Of a DNA stretch of 64,000 bases, positions 44,988 to 54,700 are shown in pieces (the stretch's first letter is position 1; each line of letters begins with the position of its first letter). Below the pieces are notes generated by a model. That model made no database searches. It was given only the letters and a program-made list of their open reading frames with translations, and had not been told where the DNA came from. The translations under genes were made by a program, and so were the position numbers. The stretch lies in the NCBI RefSeq assembly GCF_000235565.1, contig NC_017527.1, positions 620,001-684,000 on the forward strand, read 5' to 3'. Source of the stretch: Methanothrix harundinacea 6Ac. Lineage in GTDB: Archaea; Halobacteriota; Methanosarcinia; Methanotrichales; Methanotrichaceae.

Positions 44988-46286
44988 ATGAACTTCTGGC
45001 AACCGAAGATCGAGACGATGAAGAGGTCAGATCTGGAGGATCTGCAGCTGAGACGTCTGAAGGAGACGGTGAAGAGGGCCTACGATCGCGTCCCCTTCTA
45101 CCACCAGAGGATGAAGGATCTGGGGGTGACGCCCTCGGATGTCGCCTCCCTGGCGGATGTGAGGATCCTCCCGGAGACGAGGAAGGGGGACCTCCGGGAG
45201 AACTACCCCTTCGGCCTCTTTGCGGTCCCGAGGGAAGAGGTGGTCCGGGTCCACGCCTCCTCCGGGACGACCGGCAAGCCGACGGTCGTCGGCTATACCG
45301 CCCGGGACATCGAGACCTGGTCGGATATGGTGGCGAGGGACCTGGTGATGGTCGGCTGCACGAAGGAAGATGTATTCCAGAACGCCGTCAACTACGGCTT
45401 CTTCACCGGGGGGCTCGGGATCCACTACGGTATCGAGCGGATGGGGGCGATGGCGGTCCCCAGCGGCACCGGGAGCACCAGGCGGCAGATCGAGATCATG
45501 ATCGACTTCGGCGTCACCGCCCTCCACTGCACCCCCTCCTACGCCCTCTACCTCGCCGAGACGGTGACGGATATGGGCCTCGCCGACGACCTCTCCCTGA
45601 GGGTGGGGTGCTTCGGGGCCGAGCCCTGGTCGGACAGGGCCCGGACGGAGCTGGAGGAGATGCTGAATATAAAGGCCTACGACTCCTACGGCCTGTCGGA
45701 GATGTTCGGCCCCGGGGTCGCCTTCGAGTGCCAGGAGCAGAACGGCCTCCACATCTGGGAGGACCACTTCCTGGTGGAGATCCTCGATCCCGACGGCCTG
45801 CCCTGCGCCCCCGGCGAGCGGGGGGAGCTGGTCCTCACCTCCCTCACCAAGGAGGCGATGCCCCTCATCAGGTACCATACCGGGGACGTCACCTTCATGA
45901 TGGCGGAGGAGTGCCCCTGCGGGAGGACGAGCGTCAAGCTCCACCGGTTCCTGGGGCGGGCCGACGACATGCTCGTCGTAAGAGGGATCAACGTCTTCCC
46001 CAGCCAGATCGAGGACGTCCTCCTCAAGATCCCCGAGATTGGGGACTACTTCCAGGTCGTCGTCGACAGGAAGAGGCACGGCCTCGACGAGATCTCGATC
46101 AAGGTGGAGATGAGCGATCGGGCCTTCACCGGGGAGCTTGCGGACCTCGCGCGGCTCCAGAAGAAGGTGGAGGACGAATTGAAGTCGGTGATGAAGATCA
46201 GGTCGAAGATCGAGCTGGTGGAGAAGGGGAGCCTCCCCCGGACCGAGGGGAAGTCGAAGAAGATCGTCGACCTCCGGGATCTTTAG
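44988..46286 (+). CDS. paaK: phenylacetate-CoA ligase family protein
   Basis: Adenylate-forming acyl/aryl-CoA ligase, 432 residues. Motifs: HASSGTTGKPTVVGYT (ATP-binding P-loop, 89-104), YGFFTGGLGIHYG, DSYGLSEMFGPG, VLTSLTKEAMPLIRYHTGD (in part), and the C-terminal GRADDMLVVRGINVFPSQIED with a late lysine in LPRTEGKSKKIVD. Members in methanogens activate aromatic or other carboxylic acids; the substrate is not known. ACTAAAATT about 21-25 bp upstream could be its TATA box. It is transcribed alone. Confidence 0.9.
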   Translation: MNFWQPKIETMKRSDLEDLQLRRLKETVKRAYDRVPFYHQRMKDLGVTPSDVASLADVRILPETRKGDLRENYPFGLFAVPREEVVRVHASSGTTGKPTVVGYTARDIETWSDMVARDLVMVGCTKEDVFQNAVNYGFFTGGLGIHYGIERMGAMAVPSGTGSTRRQIEIMIDFGVTALHCTPSYALYLAETVTDMGLADDLSLRVGCFGAEPWSDRARTELEEMLNIKAYDSYGLSEMFGPGVAFECQEQNGLHIWEDHFLVEILDPDGLPCAPGERGELVLTSLTKEAMPLIRYHTGDVTFMMAEECPCGRTSVKLHRFLGRADDMLVVRGINVFPSQIEDVLLKIPEIGDYFQVVVDRKRHGLDEISIKVEMSDRAFTGELADLARLQKKVEDELKSVMKIRSKIELVEKGSLPRTEGKSKKIVDLRDL

Positions 46287-46319
46287 CGCCGGCGACGGGG
46301 GCGGAGGTCCCGTCCCCCT

Positions 46320-46649
46320 CTACGGCCGGAGATCCGCCTTTTCTTTCGCCATCTCGGCCACCCTTTCGGCGAGCCTCTCCAAGATCCCCTTCATCCTCTC
46401 GGAGTTCTCGCAGTGGGAGCCGGTCTTGGGGTTGCAGACCGAGAGGGCGTCCATCGCCCGGTCGGCGAGCCGATCCTCGCCCATCTCCTCGAGGCTCATC
46501 AGAAGCTCCGCCATCCTCCGGTTGAAATCCCGGCACTTCTCGGCGTCGCAGATGGCGTCGCCGTGGAGCTGGCGGAGGGCCTCGACCTCTTTAAAGAGGG
46601 ATTCCCAGGGAACCCTCTCGGCCTCATCGAGATCTAGGCTCATCTTCAC
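46320..46649 (-). CDS. 109-residue helical protein with four cysteines
   Basis: Not recognised. The protein is helical and acidic, with two cysteine pairs (ICDAEKCRDF and VCNPKTGSHCENSE) that could bind a metal. No membrane segment. The GTG start has GGAGGGGAG upstream; an ATG two codons later with GGTGA is also possible. It is convergent with paaK. Its composition matches other genes of the window. Confidence 0.65.
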   Translation of the reverse strand: MKMSLDLDEAERVPWESLFKEVEALRQLHGDAICDAEKCRDFNRRMAELLMSLEEMGEDRLADRAMDALSVCNPKTGSHCENSERMKGILERLAERVAEMAKEKADLRP

Positions 46650-46857
46650 CGATGTACTCCCCTCCCTTCACCATGATCTGCTTTGGACGTAATATTCATT
46701 CATCGGCATCTTGTATCCATAAGGTATAACCATGATCCCGATCAGCCACCTGAAAAATTCAGTAAAATATACAGCGGCCAGAGATTTTGGAGCAAAAATG
46801 AAAAAATGAGTTATGAGGCCCCAGCCTGGCGGTCTATTGGGTGAGGATCTGCCCCTT

Positions 46858-47088
46858 TTAGAGGAGCTCGATCGAATCGGCGAGGAGGGCTTTTGGACCT
46901 GAGATGGTACCATCGATGGCGATGCGAACGTGATCCTTTATCTCCATCGCTCCTGCAGGATGGCCTCTCCGTTTTATCTTTGTATCGGGATGAAGCCCGA
47001 TGTGATACAGTCCATCGGCTGCCTCGATCGATAGCTGAAGCGGCCAGGTTTCGTACACCTCGACTACTGTTCCTTCTATCCTCATCAT
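46858..47088 (-). CDS. 76-residue beta-rich protein downstream of a trypsin-like protease
   Basis: Small soluble protein composed of strands in an OB/SH3-like rhythm (MRIEGTVVEVYETWPLQLSI, YHIGLHPDTKI, KDHVRIAIDGTISGPKALL). Family not recognised. It overlaps the protease gene by 4 bp (ATGA) and is thus translationally coupled. It could be an inhibitor or partner of the protease, which is only an inference from the pairing. The stretch 46650-46857 downstream is AT-rich and holds an open frame with hydrophobic stretches but no start; not annotated. Confidence 0.65.
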   Translation of the reverse strand: MMRIEGTVVEVYETWPLQLSIEAADGLYHIGLHPDTKIKRRGHPAGAMEIKDHVRIAIDGTISGPKALLADSIELL

Positions 47089-48044
47089 AGGTTCTTCCAG
47101 TTGACGAGGTTATTAAAGACATCGTCGTTGATCCGTGTAGCACCGTTGTAAGGCGACCCTCCCGTGGTATGAATGCCTATGATATGCCGCTGGCCGTCCT
47201 TATAACGCCATACAGGGCTTCCGCTCTGTCCTCCCATGGTGTCGATGCGGTAGTATAACCTTCGGCCGGTCACCGCCAAGATGTTGTTGGAATTCCACCA
47301 TTGGGTACCGTAGGGCTTATCGCCGGGATAGCCTGAGCTGTTGACGTTGAGGCCGAGGAGGCTCCCCATCGAGAGGTTTGCCAGCCCCATCCAACCGACG
47401 GTGTTGCCAAGCTTCTGGTTGGCGGGGAGTATTATGACGGCGTAGTCGTAGTCGCTATCTTTGTTGTTCACCCATCCTTTGACGCTGGTGTACTGGGTAG
47501 CGTCGGCGTACCCATAGGGACAGACGCTGCTGGTTCCCGAGCTGGGACAGGATGATCCACCGTTGCGCCCTGGTATTACCCGGATCTTCCGGGCCCATCC
47601 ACCGTCTGCATGGAGATAAACACAATGCCCTGCGGTGAGGACGACCCGGGGCCCGATGAAGGCTCCAGTGCCTATGTAAGCCTTGCCGTTGGGAGCGGCT
47701 ATCTCCAGGTGGCAGATGGTCCGCCAAGGATAGACGGTGGTGTTGCCGACCCGAACCCTGTCGTCGGCCCCGTGGATGATCTCTATTACGTCAGGGATGG
47801 TGGGCGGCTCCACCTTGAAGCCCGAGACCTCCACAATCCCTGATACGTCTGCGGCTTCAACAATGACCTCCTCAAACCTCTCTGCTTCGGCGAGGGCCAT
47901 CTCTGGGGTCATTTTATCCACTTCTGGCGCAGGGCCGAACTCAGACCCGCCCTTGACGGGGCTGTGGCCATCCTCTATCGATTCCTTCTTCGTCTCTTCT
48001 TCGACCGCGGCTTCGATCTGAAGCCATCTCTCTCTCATCTCCAT
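47085..48044 (-). CDS. trypsin-like serine protease (V8/glutamyl endopeptidase type), no signal peptide
   Basis: S1B-like protease. The catalytic triad is visible: His139 in VLTAGHCV, Asp200 in DSDYDYAVI and Ser274 in GGQSGSPVW (numbered from the ATG at 48044). Also typical are GTGAFIGPRVVLTAGHC and IIGIHTTGGS. The first 95 residues are an acidic, helical segment (ERWLQIEAAVEEETKKE) with no signal peptide or membrane helix, so a cytosolic enzyme or an unconventional export is implied. GAGGTGA lies 8 nt before the ATG; a GTG four codons earlier is the alternative. Middle gene of a three-gene operon with a 54-residue acidic protein and a beta-rich protein. Confidence 0.85.
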   Translation of the reverse strand: MEMRERWLQIEAAVEEETKKESIEDGHSPVKGGSEFGPAPEVDKMTPEMALAEAERFEEVIVEAADVSGIVEVSGFKVEPPTIPDVIEIIHGADDRVRVGNTTVYPWRTICHLEIAAPNGKAYIGTGAFIGPRVVLTAGHCVYLHADGGWARKIRVIPGRNGGSSCPSSGTSSVCPYGYADATQYTSVKGWVNNKDSDYDYAVIILPANQKLGNTVGWMGLANLSMGSLLGLNVNSSGYPGDKPYGTQWWNSNNILAVTGRRLYYRIDTMGGQSGSPVWRYKDGQRHIIGIHTTGGSPYNGATRINDDVFNNLVNWKNL

Positions 48045-48090
48045 GGTATTATTCACCTCTTCGTCTCAGCTGTGATCTTCAGTTCAAGAA

Positions 48091-48255
48091 TTAATTGTTA
48101 TATTTATCCTCCAGCATAGTTCTGTATTCTGAAATACTTTCTTCATCATATCCTGCTACTTCTGTGGGATTAGCCATAGATATATCTCTAAATATAGTTA
48201 AAATTTCTTCTGTTTGAATCTCACCGATAAAGCCATCTACCTTCTTATCCATCAT
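48091..48255 (-). CDS. 54-residue acidic protein
   Basis: A short gene encoding MMDKKVDGFIGEIQTEEILT then IFRDISMANPTEVAGYDEE and a tail ending EDKYNN. It is acidic and helical, with no hydrophobic helix. GGTGA is 2-5 nt before the two ATG codons. It ends 46 bp before the protease gene on the same strand, so it probably leads that operon. Base composition is AT-rich compared with the rest of the window, as is its upstream region, which may indicate transfer. No family known. Confidence 0.6.
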   Translation of the reverse strand: MMDKKVDGFIGEIQTEEILTIFRDISMANPTEVAGYDEESISEYRTMLEDKYNN

Positions 48256-48663
48256 CTTCACCGGACTAACATGTTATCTTTCTTCATATTTAAGAGTTGC
48301 CAAAAAACTTATATATATAAATAAGATGCAAAGTAAAATTTTAATTATTTTAGCTCCATATCGGAAGAAAATTTATTTAATTTATATCTCTGATTTAAGG
48401 CCAGAAAATTAAATTAGTCTTAATCGCATTTTCTATAAATGGGTGGAATATATAACCTCCGGATGGAAAAATAAAAAAATAAAACAACGTATCTGTGAAG
48501 GATGGAACTGCCACCCGGGTTCATATCGACGACCACAGACGGCGTGCCCATCTGCGGGCCATGAGCAATAGGCCCCTGGAAGAGCCGGTCTTCTGGAAAA
48601 GATCTTGGTCCTGTATGAGGTCTTCAGCCCGGGGAGGGCTTGGATTATTCCTCGGCCTCGGCG
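48256..48663. other. gene-free, AT-rich region
   Basis: 48280-48490 is markedly AT-rich with several TATA-like stretches (for example ATATATATAAATAA near 48310) that may serve the protease operon. From 48495 the sequence becomes GC-rich without a convincing gene. Confidence 0.5.
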
Positions 48664-50334
48664 TTATCCCAGGCCCCTCGCCCGGTCGAAGGCCTCCTTC
48701 GCCGCCTCGTCCTCCCCCAGCATCTGGTGGGCCCAGCTCTTGCTGCTCCAGGCGGAGGCAAGGCCTGGATCGATCTCCAGGGCCCGGTCGAAGCACTCGA
48801 GGGCCTCGGAGTAGCGGCCGAGCCTGTTCAGGGTCGATCCCCTCCGGTTCCAGGCCTCGGCGAACTCCGGGTCGATCCTGAGGGCCTCATTGTAGCACGC
48901 CATAGCATCTTCAAACCGCAGGAGCATCTGGAGGGCGTTCCCCTTCCGGCACCACCCTGCCGCCGAGGCGGGATCGATCTCCAGGGCCCTCTCGTAGCTC
49001 CTGAGGGCCTTGTCGTACCTGCCGGTCATCATCAGCCCGTCCCCCTTCCCGGCCCAGGCGGCGGCGTTGGCGGGATCGATCTCCAGGGCCCTCTCGTAGC
49101 AGGTTATCGCCTCGGGGTACCTGCCGGAGCCGAGGAGGGAGTCGCCCCATCTCGTCCAGTCCCCGGCCGTATACAAAGTGACCTCCGGAGGTTCATCGAC
49201 CGGCTCTTCGGCGGGGGGCTCCCCGGCGGCGGACTCGTTCGTCTCCTCCTCGCCCCGATCGGCGTCGACGATCCCATCCCCGGCGGCGGGGGCGAAGGGG
49301 TCGATAGCGGCCTCTTCCTCCTCCTCTTCCTTAACCTCAGCCTCCTTTGCCTCCCCCTCCTGGGAGCCGCTCCGGCTCTGGCTCAGCTCGATGATGCTGA
49401 TCTGGTGCCTCTTCCTGGATTCGGGGGCTGCCGGGGCTTCAACGGTGAGATTCGATGGAGGGCTCTCTACAGTAGACCGGTTCATCGGATCGATCTCGGT
49501 CTGGTTTAGTCCTCCGTCCCCCGGGGCGCCGCCGTCCCCGGAGGGGGCAGGATCTGGCCTCAAGGCCAGATCCTGGCTTTCAGCCTCCTCCCCGGCTATC
49601 GCCTCCGTTGCCGGCCCCGATCCTGCGGCATCCTCCGCCTCCACCGGGGGCTCAATGGCGGCCTCCTCAGGGCCGGAAGGAGAGCGGTCGACGCTGGACA
49701 ATCCGCCCACCTCGTAGAAGGGCCGGGACCCGTCGTAATCGTCGTAGAAGTTCCCCTCCCAGAGGTTCGTCCCCAGGTCGAAGGCGTTGCGGTTCTCGTT
49801 CTCCTGGAGGACGTTCTTCCTGACGAGGTTGCCGCTCGACCCGGCGTTGATCCATATCCCGTACTTGTTATTCCAGATGACGTTCTCCTCGATGACGCAC
49901 CCTTCCGCCCCGTCGAGGTAAATGCCGTACCACCGGTTGTCGGTGATCAGGTTTCCCCGGATGGCGTTCTCCTTCGACCTCACCTCAATCCCGGCCCAGC
50001 CGAAGCCTCCGTTTTCGAGGACGAAGCCCTCGATAGTGGCGCCGTCGGCGAGGAGGGTGACGGCGCTCCCCCCTCCGGCGGCGTCGACGATCGGCCGGTC
50101 GGTGCCGTCTCCGGCGTCGCGGAGGGCGATGGGCCTGTCCACCACCAGGGTCTCGCGATAGGTGCCGTTCTGGACGGAGACGACGTCTCCGGGGCGCGCG
50201 GCGTCGATGGCCTCCTGGATGCTGGAGTGGTCGCAGCCCTCAGGGCCGACGGTGATGGTGGCCGCCTCCGCCGGGGGGAGGGCGAGGATCGCCATCATCA
50301 AGACTAATATGGATAGGGTGGTCTTCGAGGTCAT
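48664..50334 (-). CDS. exported NosD-like beta-helix protein with TPR repeats
   Basis: Signal peptide MTSKTTLSILVLMMAILALP, then a right-handed beta-helix of the NosD type: HSSIQEAIDAARPGDVVSVQNGTY (in part), IEGFVLENGGFGWAGIEV, IRGNLITDNRWYGIYLDG, VIEENVIWNNKYGIWIN. A low-complexity Glu/Ala/Pro linker (about 230-375) leads to five TPR units from about 385, e.g. LGSGRYPEAITCYERALEIDP. I start at 50334 because the upstream frame lacks export features. Beta-helix plus TPR suggests a surface scaffold binding glycans and proteins. A 28-nt perfect palindrome lies in the linker-coding part. Confidence 0.85.
   Translation of the reverse strand: MTSKTTLSILVLMMAILALPPAEAATITVGPEGCDHSSIQEAIDAARPGDVVSVQNGTYRETLVVDRPIALRDAGDGTDRPIVDAAGGGSAVTLLADGATIEGFVLENGGFGWAGIEVRSKENAIRGNLITDNRWYGIYLDGAEGCVIEENVIWNNKYGIWINAGSSGNLVRKNVLQENENRNAFDLGTNLWEGNFYDDYDGSRPFYEVGGLSSVDRSPSGPEEAAIEPPVEAEDAAGSGPATEAIAGEEAESQDLALRPDPAPSGDGGAPGDGGLNQTEIDPMNRSTVESPPSNLTVEAPAAPESRKRHQISIIELSQSRSGSQEGEAKEAEVKEEEEEEAAIDPFAPAAGDGIVDADRGEEETNESAAGEPPAEEPVDEPPEVTLYTAGDWTRWGDSLLGSGRYPEAITCYERALEIDPANAAAWAGKGDGLMMTGRYDKALRSYERALEIDPASAAGWCRKGNALQMLLRFEDAMACYNEALRIDPEFAEAWNRRGSTLNRLGRYSEALECFDRALEIDPGLASAWSSKSWAHQMLGEDEAAKEAFDRARGLG
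49548..49575. repeat. 28-nt perfect palindrome inside the NosD/TPR gene
   Basis: Arms CAGGATCTGGCCT and AGGCCAGATCCTG (13 nt each) separated by CA. It encodes part of the low-complexity linker. Confidence 0.85.
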
Positions 50335-51121
50335 GGAGCCTCCCGCCTCTGGAGGTCCTTTGTACCTCGATCTAAGAAAATCTTTTGGTGAGGGCCGGGG
50401 TTTTTGTCTCATGAAGGCAGACAACGTAATCGCCGCAATTTATGAAACGGGGGTTTCGCTCCCCCTCCACCATGGTCCTGGGGAGGGGTCTTCGACTCGG
50501 AGGTCCCTCCGGAGGGGCCCCTGGATCCGGGTTGGTGCGAGGAGGCTCGTATCCAGTCACAGATCTAATAAAAACGGAAATTATATTTATAAATGATAAA
50601 AATACCCGGCTCTATGGATATCGACTCCCTCCTGCGGATACTATATATCTTTTATTTATAAAAACCACTGAAAATCCGAGATTTTAATCAAATCTAAAAA
50701 TACTACATATCGCCGTCGGGATCCGACGACCCGGATCGGGACTTAAATCCAGTAATAACCGCAATTTCTGGATAGTATGGGCGATTCTTCCTCTGAATTG
50801 AAAGGCAAATCAACTGAATTCTGTTTTATTGATTCCTATTTGATAATTATTTATCTCTGGAGGTCCAAAACGTTATCTGCGAGTCAATTTTGTCATAGAA
50901 GGGAATTAATCTCCTTTTAGAGAAAAGTACATATATCAAGAAATTATTGTTTATGTTCATATAATCTAGGGCTCTGGAGGGAGCGATCACCCATCTTATG
51001 ACTCGAGTGCAACCTATAATCGGGGCTGGAGCATCATCGAGAGTGCTTGTTGATGGATATAACCCCCATAGAGCCTTTACCGCTTCAAAACACAATTTTA
51101 TATATTCGGGGTGGGAAAAAT
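50335..51121. other. gene-free region, AT-rich, promoter area of the surface-protein pair
   Basis: About 790 bp without a supported gene. 50560-51100 is strongly AT-rich. Near the downstream gene, GATATAAC (51055-51062) or TTTTATATAT (51096-51105) could be TATA boxes, and GGGGTGGG lies 8 nt before the ATG at 51122. A minus-strand open frame (50847-51179) is not convincing. Confidence 0.5.
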
Positions 51122-51733
51122 ATGAATATATATAGGTCCATATTATTGCTATCTCTATTAGCAGCGACCCTATTGCCATCGGTGGCAGAGGTGGATACGA
51201 TAACCTTCTGCGACTCGCTGCCCCCCAAGGAAGGGGGCTGGTCAGACCGCCACATCCTCCCTCTCTTCGATCCGACCATGGGCGAGCTCCTCCGGGTCGA
51301 TCTCTCCGTGGACCTGGTGGTAACGCAGGATTTTCAATTTGAGAACGAGGGTCCTGCCGGCGCGACCGTAGACGTCGACTCGGTTTTTGAGCTATCGATC
51401 ACCATGCCCGACTCCAGCAACATCACCGCCGCCGCCACCAGCTCCATCAGCGAGGACCTGGCTGGCTTCGACGGCGAGGTGGACTTCTCGGGCCCCTCGG
51501 GGAGGACGATCAAAGGGCTCGCCTCCACCGGCTCAGTTGCGGAAGAGTACCTGGAGCTGGCCGCCTTCGTCGCCTCCATCCCGGACGAGACGATCAACCT
51601 CCCCGCGAGGGCTTTAGCCAATAGCAAGACCCAGCTGTCAGGAAATACCGTATCCAGGATCTCCAGCCTTGTGGGGTCAAAGGTCTGCGTCACTTATACT
51701 TATGATGCAGATGCTGGAGGTGAAGGACGATGA
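51122..51733 (+). CDS. exported choice-of-anchor E-type protein (single module)
   Basis: Exported protein of 203 residues: signal peptide MNIYRSILLLSLLAATLLPS, then one beta-sandwich module like choice-of-anchor E domains (TITFCDSLPPKEGGW, LPLFDPTMGELLRVDL, ALANSKTQLSGNTV, VCVTYTYD). The same module forms the N-terminus of the giant protein next door (SITYCQQLTP, LPKFDPSLGTLVKVEL, VCVTYYYD). The stop overlaps the start of that gene by 4 bp (ATGA). I start at 51122 because the export signal begins there and GGGGTGGG precedes it. Likely a cell-surface subunit working with the giant protein. Confidence 0.8.
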   Translation: MNIYRSILLLSLLAATLLPSVAEVDTITFCDSLPPKEGGWSDRHILPLFDPTMGELLRVDLSVDLVVTQDFQFENEGPAGATVDVDSVFELSITMPDSSNITAAATSSISEDLAGFDGEVDFSGPSGRTIKGLASTGSVAEEYLELAAFVASIPDETINLPARALANSKTQLSGNTVSRISSLVGSKVCVTYTYDADAGGEGR

Positions 51734-54700
51734 GACCTATGAGAAATATCCTCCTCTTCGCCACCTTAGCTCTGATCTTGGCCCCCGCCGCCCTGGCCAC
51801 GGAGAGCATCACGTATTGCCAGCAGTTGACGCCCTTGAATACGAATTGGGATCGGCAGAGCGTCCTTCCGAAGTTCGACCCGAGCCTGGGAACTCTGGTC
51901 AAAGTTGAATTGAACGGTACGCTGAACTGGACCCAGCTTGTGAGGTTTGAGCACGTCGTTTCTGAGAGTGATGCCAACATCACAATCGAGCAATGGGTAT
52001 ATTTCGAGTTGACCATGCATGACAATACTCTCCTCACCAATGAGTGGGAGAACTATAGCGAATGGTATGTCACTAAATATGATAATGTGACAGATTATGG
52101 TGGCACTTCCGGGTTCAACTTTACAAATGTAAATCTCACGTCTACCTCGAGGAAGAACTACACCGATTGCGATGATATCAGCGAGTACATCGCCAGGTTC
52201 CCGGGGGAGACCAAGAGCTTCAGGACTAGGGCCAGGGCTACTGTAGGTGCTGACGGCTCTGGAAACTACGTACTCTCCCCCACAACATCGGCCAGCTCCA
52301 TAGTCTGCGTCACCTACTACTATGACCCTCCGACCTGCATCGAGGGCTACAAGCTCGACGCGGCGAACAACCAGCCTCTGGAGGGCTGGAACATCACCCT
52401 CCAAGACTGTGACGGGAAGGTCATCGGGTGGGATATAACCAACGAGACCGGCTTCTGGAAGATCTGCGGCCTTCAGTGCTGCAACTTCTCCGTCTGCGAG
52501 ATATTGAAGCCTGGATGGATCGCCGTCGATCCGGCATCCGGATGCTATTTAGATCTAAACGCCTCGGAGGGGAACCTCACAGGCTACAACTTCACGAACA
52601 AGAACCTATCCTGCATCTCGGGCTACAAGGTGATCGACTGCGAGGACGTGGACCTATCGGGCTGGAATATCACCCTCTACAACGAGACCGATGTCCTCAT
52701 CGATACCACTACGACGAACGAGACAGGCTACTACCAGTTCTGTGGCCTCGATCACGGGAACTACAAAGTCTGCGAGGAGGTGAAAGATGGTTGGCAGAAT
52801 CTGACCGATATCTGCATAGATGTGGACCTCGGATACGATAATGCCACCGATAAGAACTTCACCAACGTCCCGCTGTTGTGCATCGAGGGCTACAAGGTGA
52901 TCGATTGCGAAGGGTTTGACCTCTCGAACTGGACGATCACCCTCACCAACTCGAGCGGCACCGTCGGAACGACCCTGACTAACGCGACCGGCTGGTACCG
53001 GTTCTGCGACCTGGTTCCGGGCAGCTACACGGTCTGCGAAACCCTCAAACCCGGTTTCACGAACGTCACGCCGACCTGTCTTGATGTGCCTTTGACCTGC
53101 GATAACGCTACGGATAAGAACTTCACCAACGTTCCGCTCCTGTGCATCGAGGGCTACAAGATCATCGACGGGTGCGAAGGAGCCGACCACTCGAACTGGA
53201 CGATCACCCTCACCAACTCGAGCGGCACCGTCGGAACGACCCTGACCAACGCGACCGGATGGTACCGGTTCTGCGACCTGGTTCCCGGGAGTTACACGGT
53301 CTGCGAAACCCTCAAGCCCGGTTTCACGAACGTCAGCCCGACCTGTCTTGATGTGCCTTTGACCTGCGATAACGTTACGGATAAGAACTTCACTAACATC
53401 CCGCTCCTGTGCATCGAAGGCTACAAGATCATCCATGGTTGCGAAGGAGCCGACCACTCGAACTGGACGATCACCCTCACCAACTCGAGCGGCACCGTCG
53501 GAACGACTCTGACCAACGCCACCGGATGGTACCGGTTCTGCGACCTGGTCCCCGGCATCTACACGGTCTGCGAAACCGTCAAGCCCGGTTTCACGAACGT
53601 CACGCCGACCTGTATCGATGTGCCTTTGACCTGCGATAACGTTACGGATAAGAACTTCAGGAACGTCCCGCTCCTGTGCATCGAAGGCTACAAGATCATC
53701 GATGGTTGCGAAGGAGCCGACCACTCGAACTGGACGATCACCCTCACCAACTCGAGCGGCACCGTCGGAACGACTCTGACCAACGCTACCGGATGGTACC
53801 GGTTCTGCGACCTGGTCCCCGGCATCTACACGGTCTGCGAAACCGTCAAGCCCGGTTTCACGAACGTCACGCCGACCTGTATCGATGTGCCTTTGACCTG
53901 CGATAACGTTACGGATAAGAACTTCAGGAACGTCCCGCTCCTGTGCATCGAAGGCTACAAGATCATCGATGGGTGCGAAGGAGCCGACCACTCGAACTGG
54001 ACGATCACCCTCACCAACTCGAGCGGCACCGTCGGAACGACTCTGACCAACGCGACCGGATGGTACCGTTTCTGCGACCTGGTCCCCGGCATCTACACGG
54101 TCTGCGAAACCGTCAAACCCGGTTTCACGAACGTTACACCGACCTGTCTTGATGTGCCTTTGACCTGCGATAACGTTACCGAAAAGAACTTCAGGAACGT
54201 CCCGCTCCTCTGCATCGGCGGCCACAAGATCATCGATTGTGAAGGCTCGGACCTCTCGAACTGGACGATCACCCTCTACAACGCCACGACGAACCAGCCG
54301 ATCAATACGACGACGACTAACGCCACGGGCTGGTACATCTTCTGCGATCTCGTCCCCGGCGATTACGCTGTAGAGGAGACGGTCAAGCCCGGCTACGTGA
54401 ACTTCAGCGCGAAGAGGGTTCCCGTGACCCTCGACTGCGACAACGTCCTGGACAAAGACTTCGAGAACGTCCCGCTCCTCTGCATCGGCGGCCACAAGAT
54501 CATCGATTGTGAAGGCTCGGACCTCTCGAACTGGACGATCACCCTCTACAACGCCACGACGAACCAGCCGATCAATACGACGACGACAAACGCCACGGGC
54601 TGGTACAGCTTCTGCGGTCTCGTCCCCGGCGATTACGCTGTAGAAGAGACGATAAAACCCGGCTACGTGAACTTCAGCGCGAAGAGGGTTCCCGTGACCC

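Noticed and set aside
46668-46913. Minus-strand frame with hydrophobic stretch (HFFIFAPKSLAAVYF...)
   Set aside because: Its start lies inside the preceding gene in another frame, and no internal start or ribosome-binding site precedes the hydrophobic part. It may be a gene relic, but support is too weak.
50847-51179. 110-codon minus-strand frame in the AT-rich gap
   Set aside because: Overlaps the start of the surface-protein gene, has no family resemblance, and the AT-rich codon pattern gives no coding signal.
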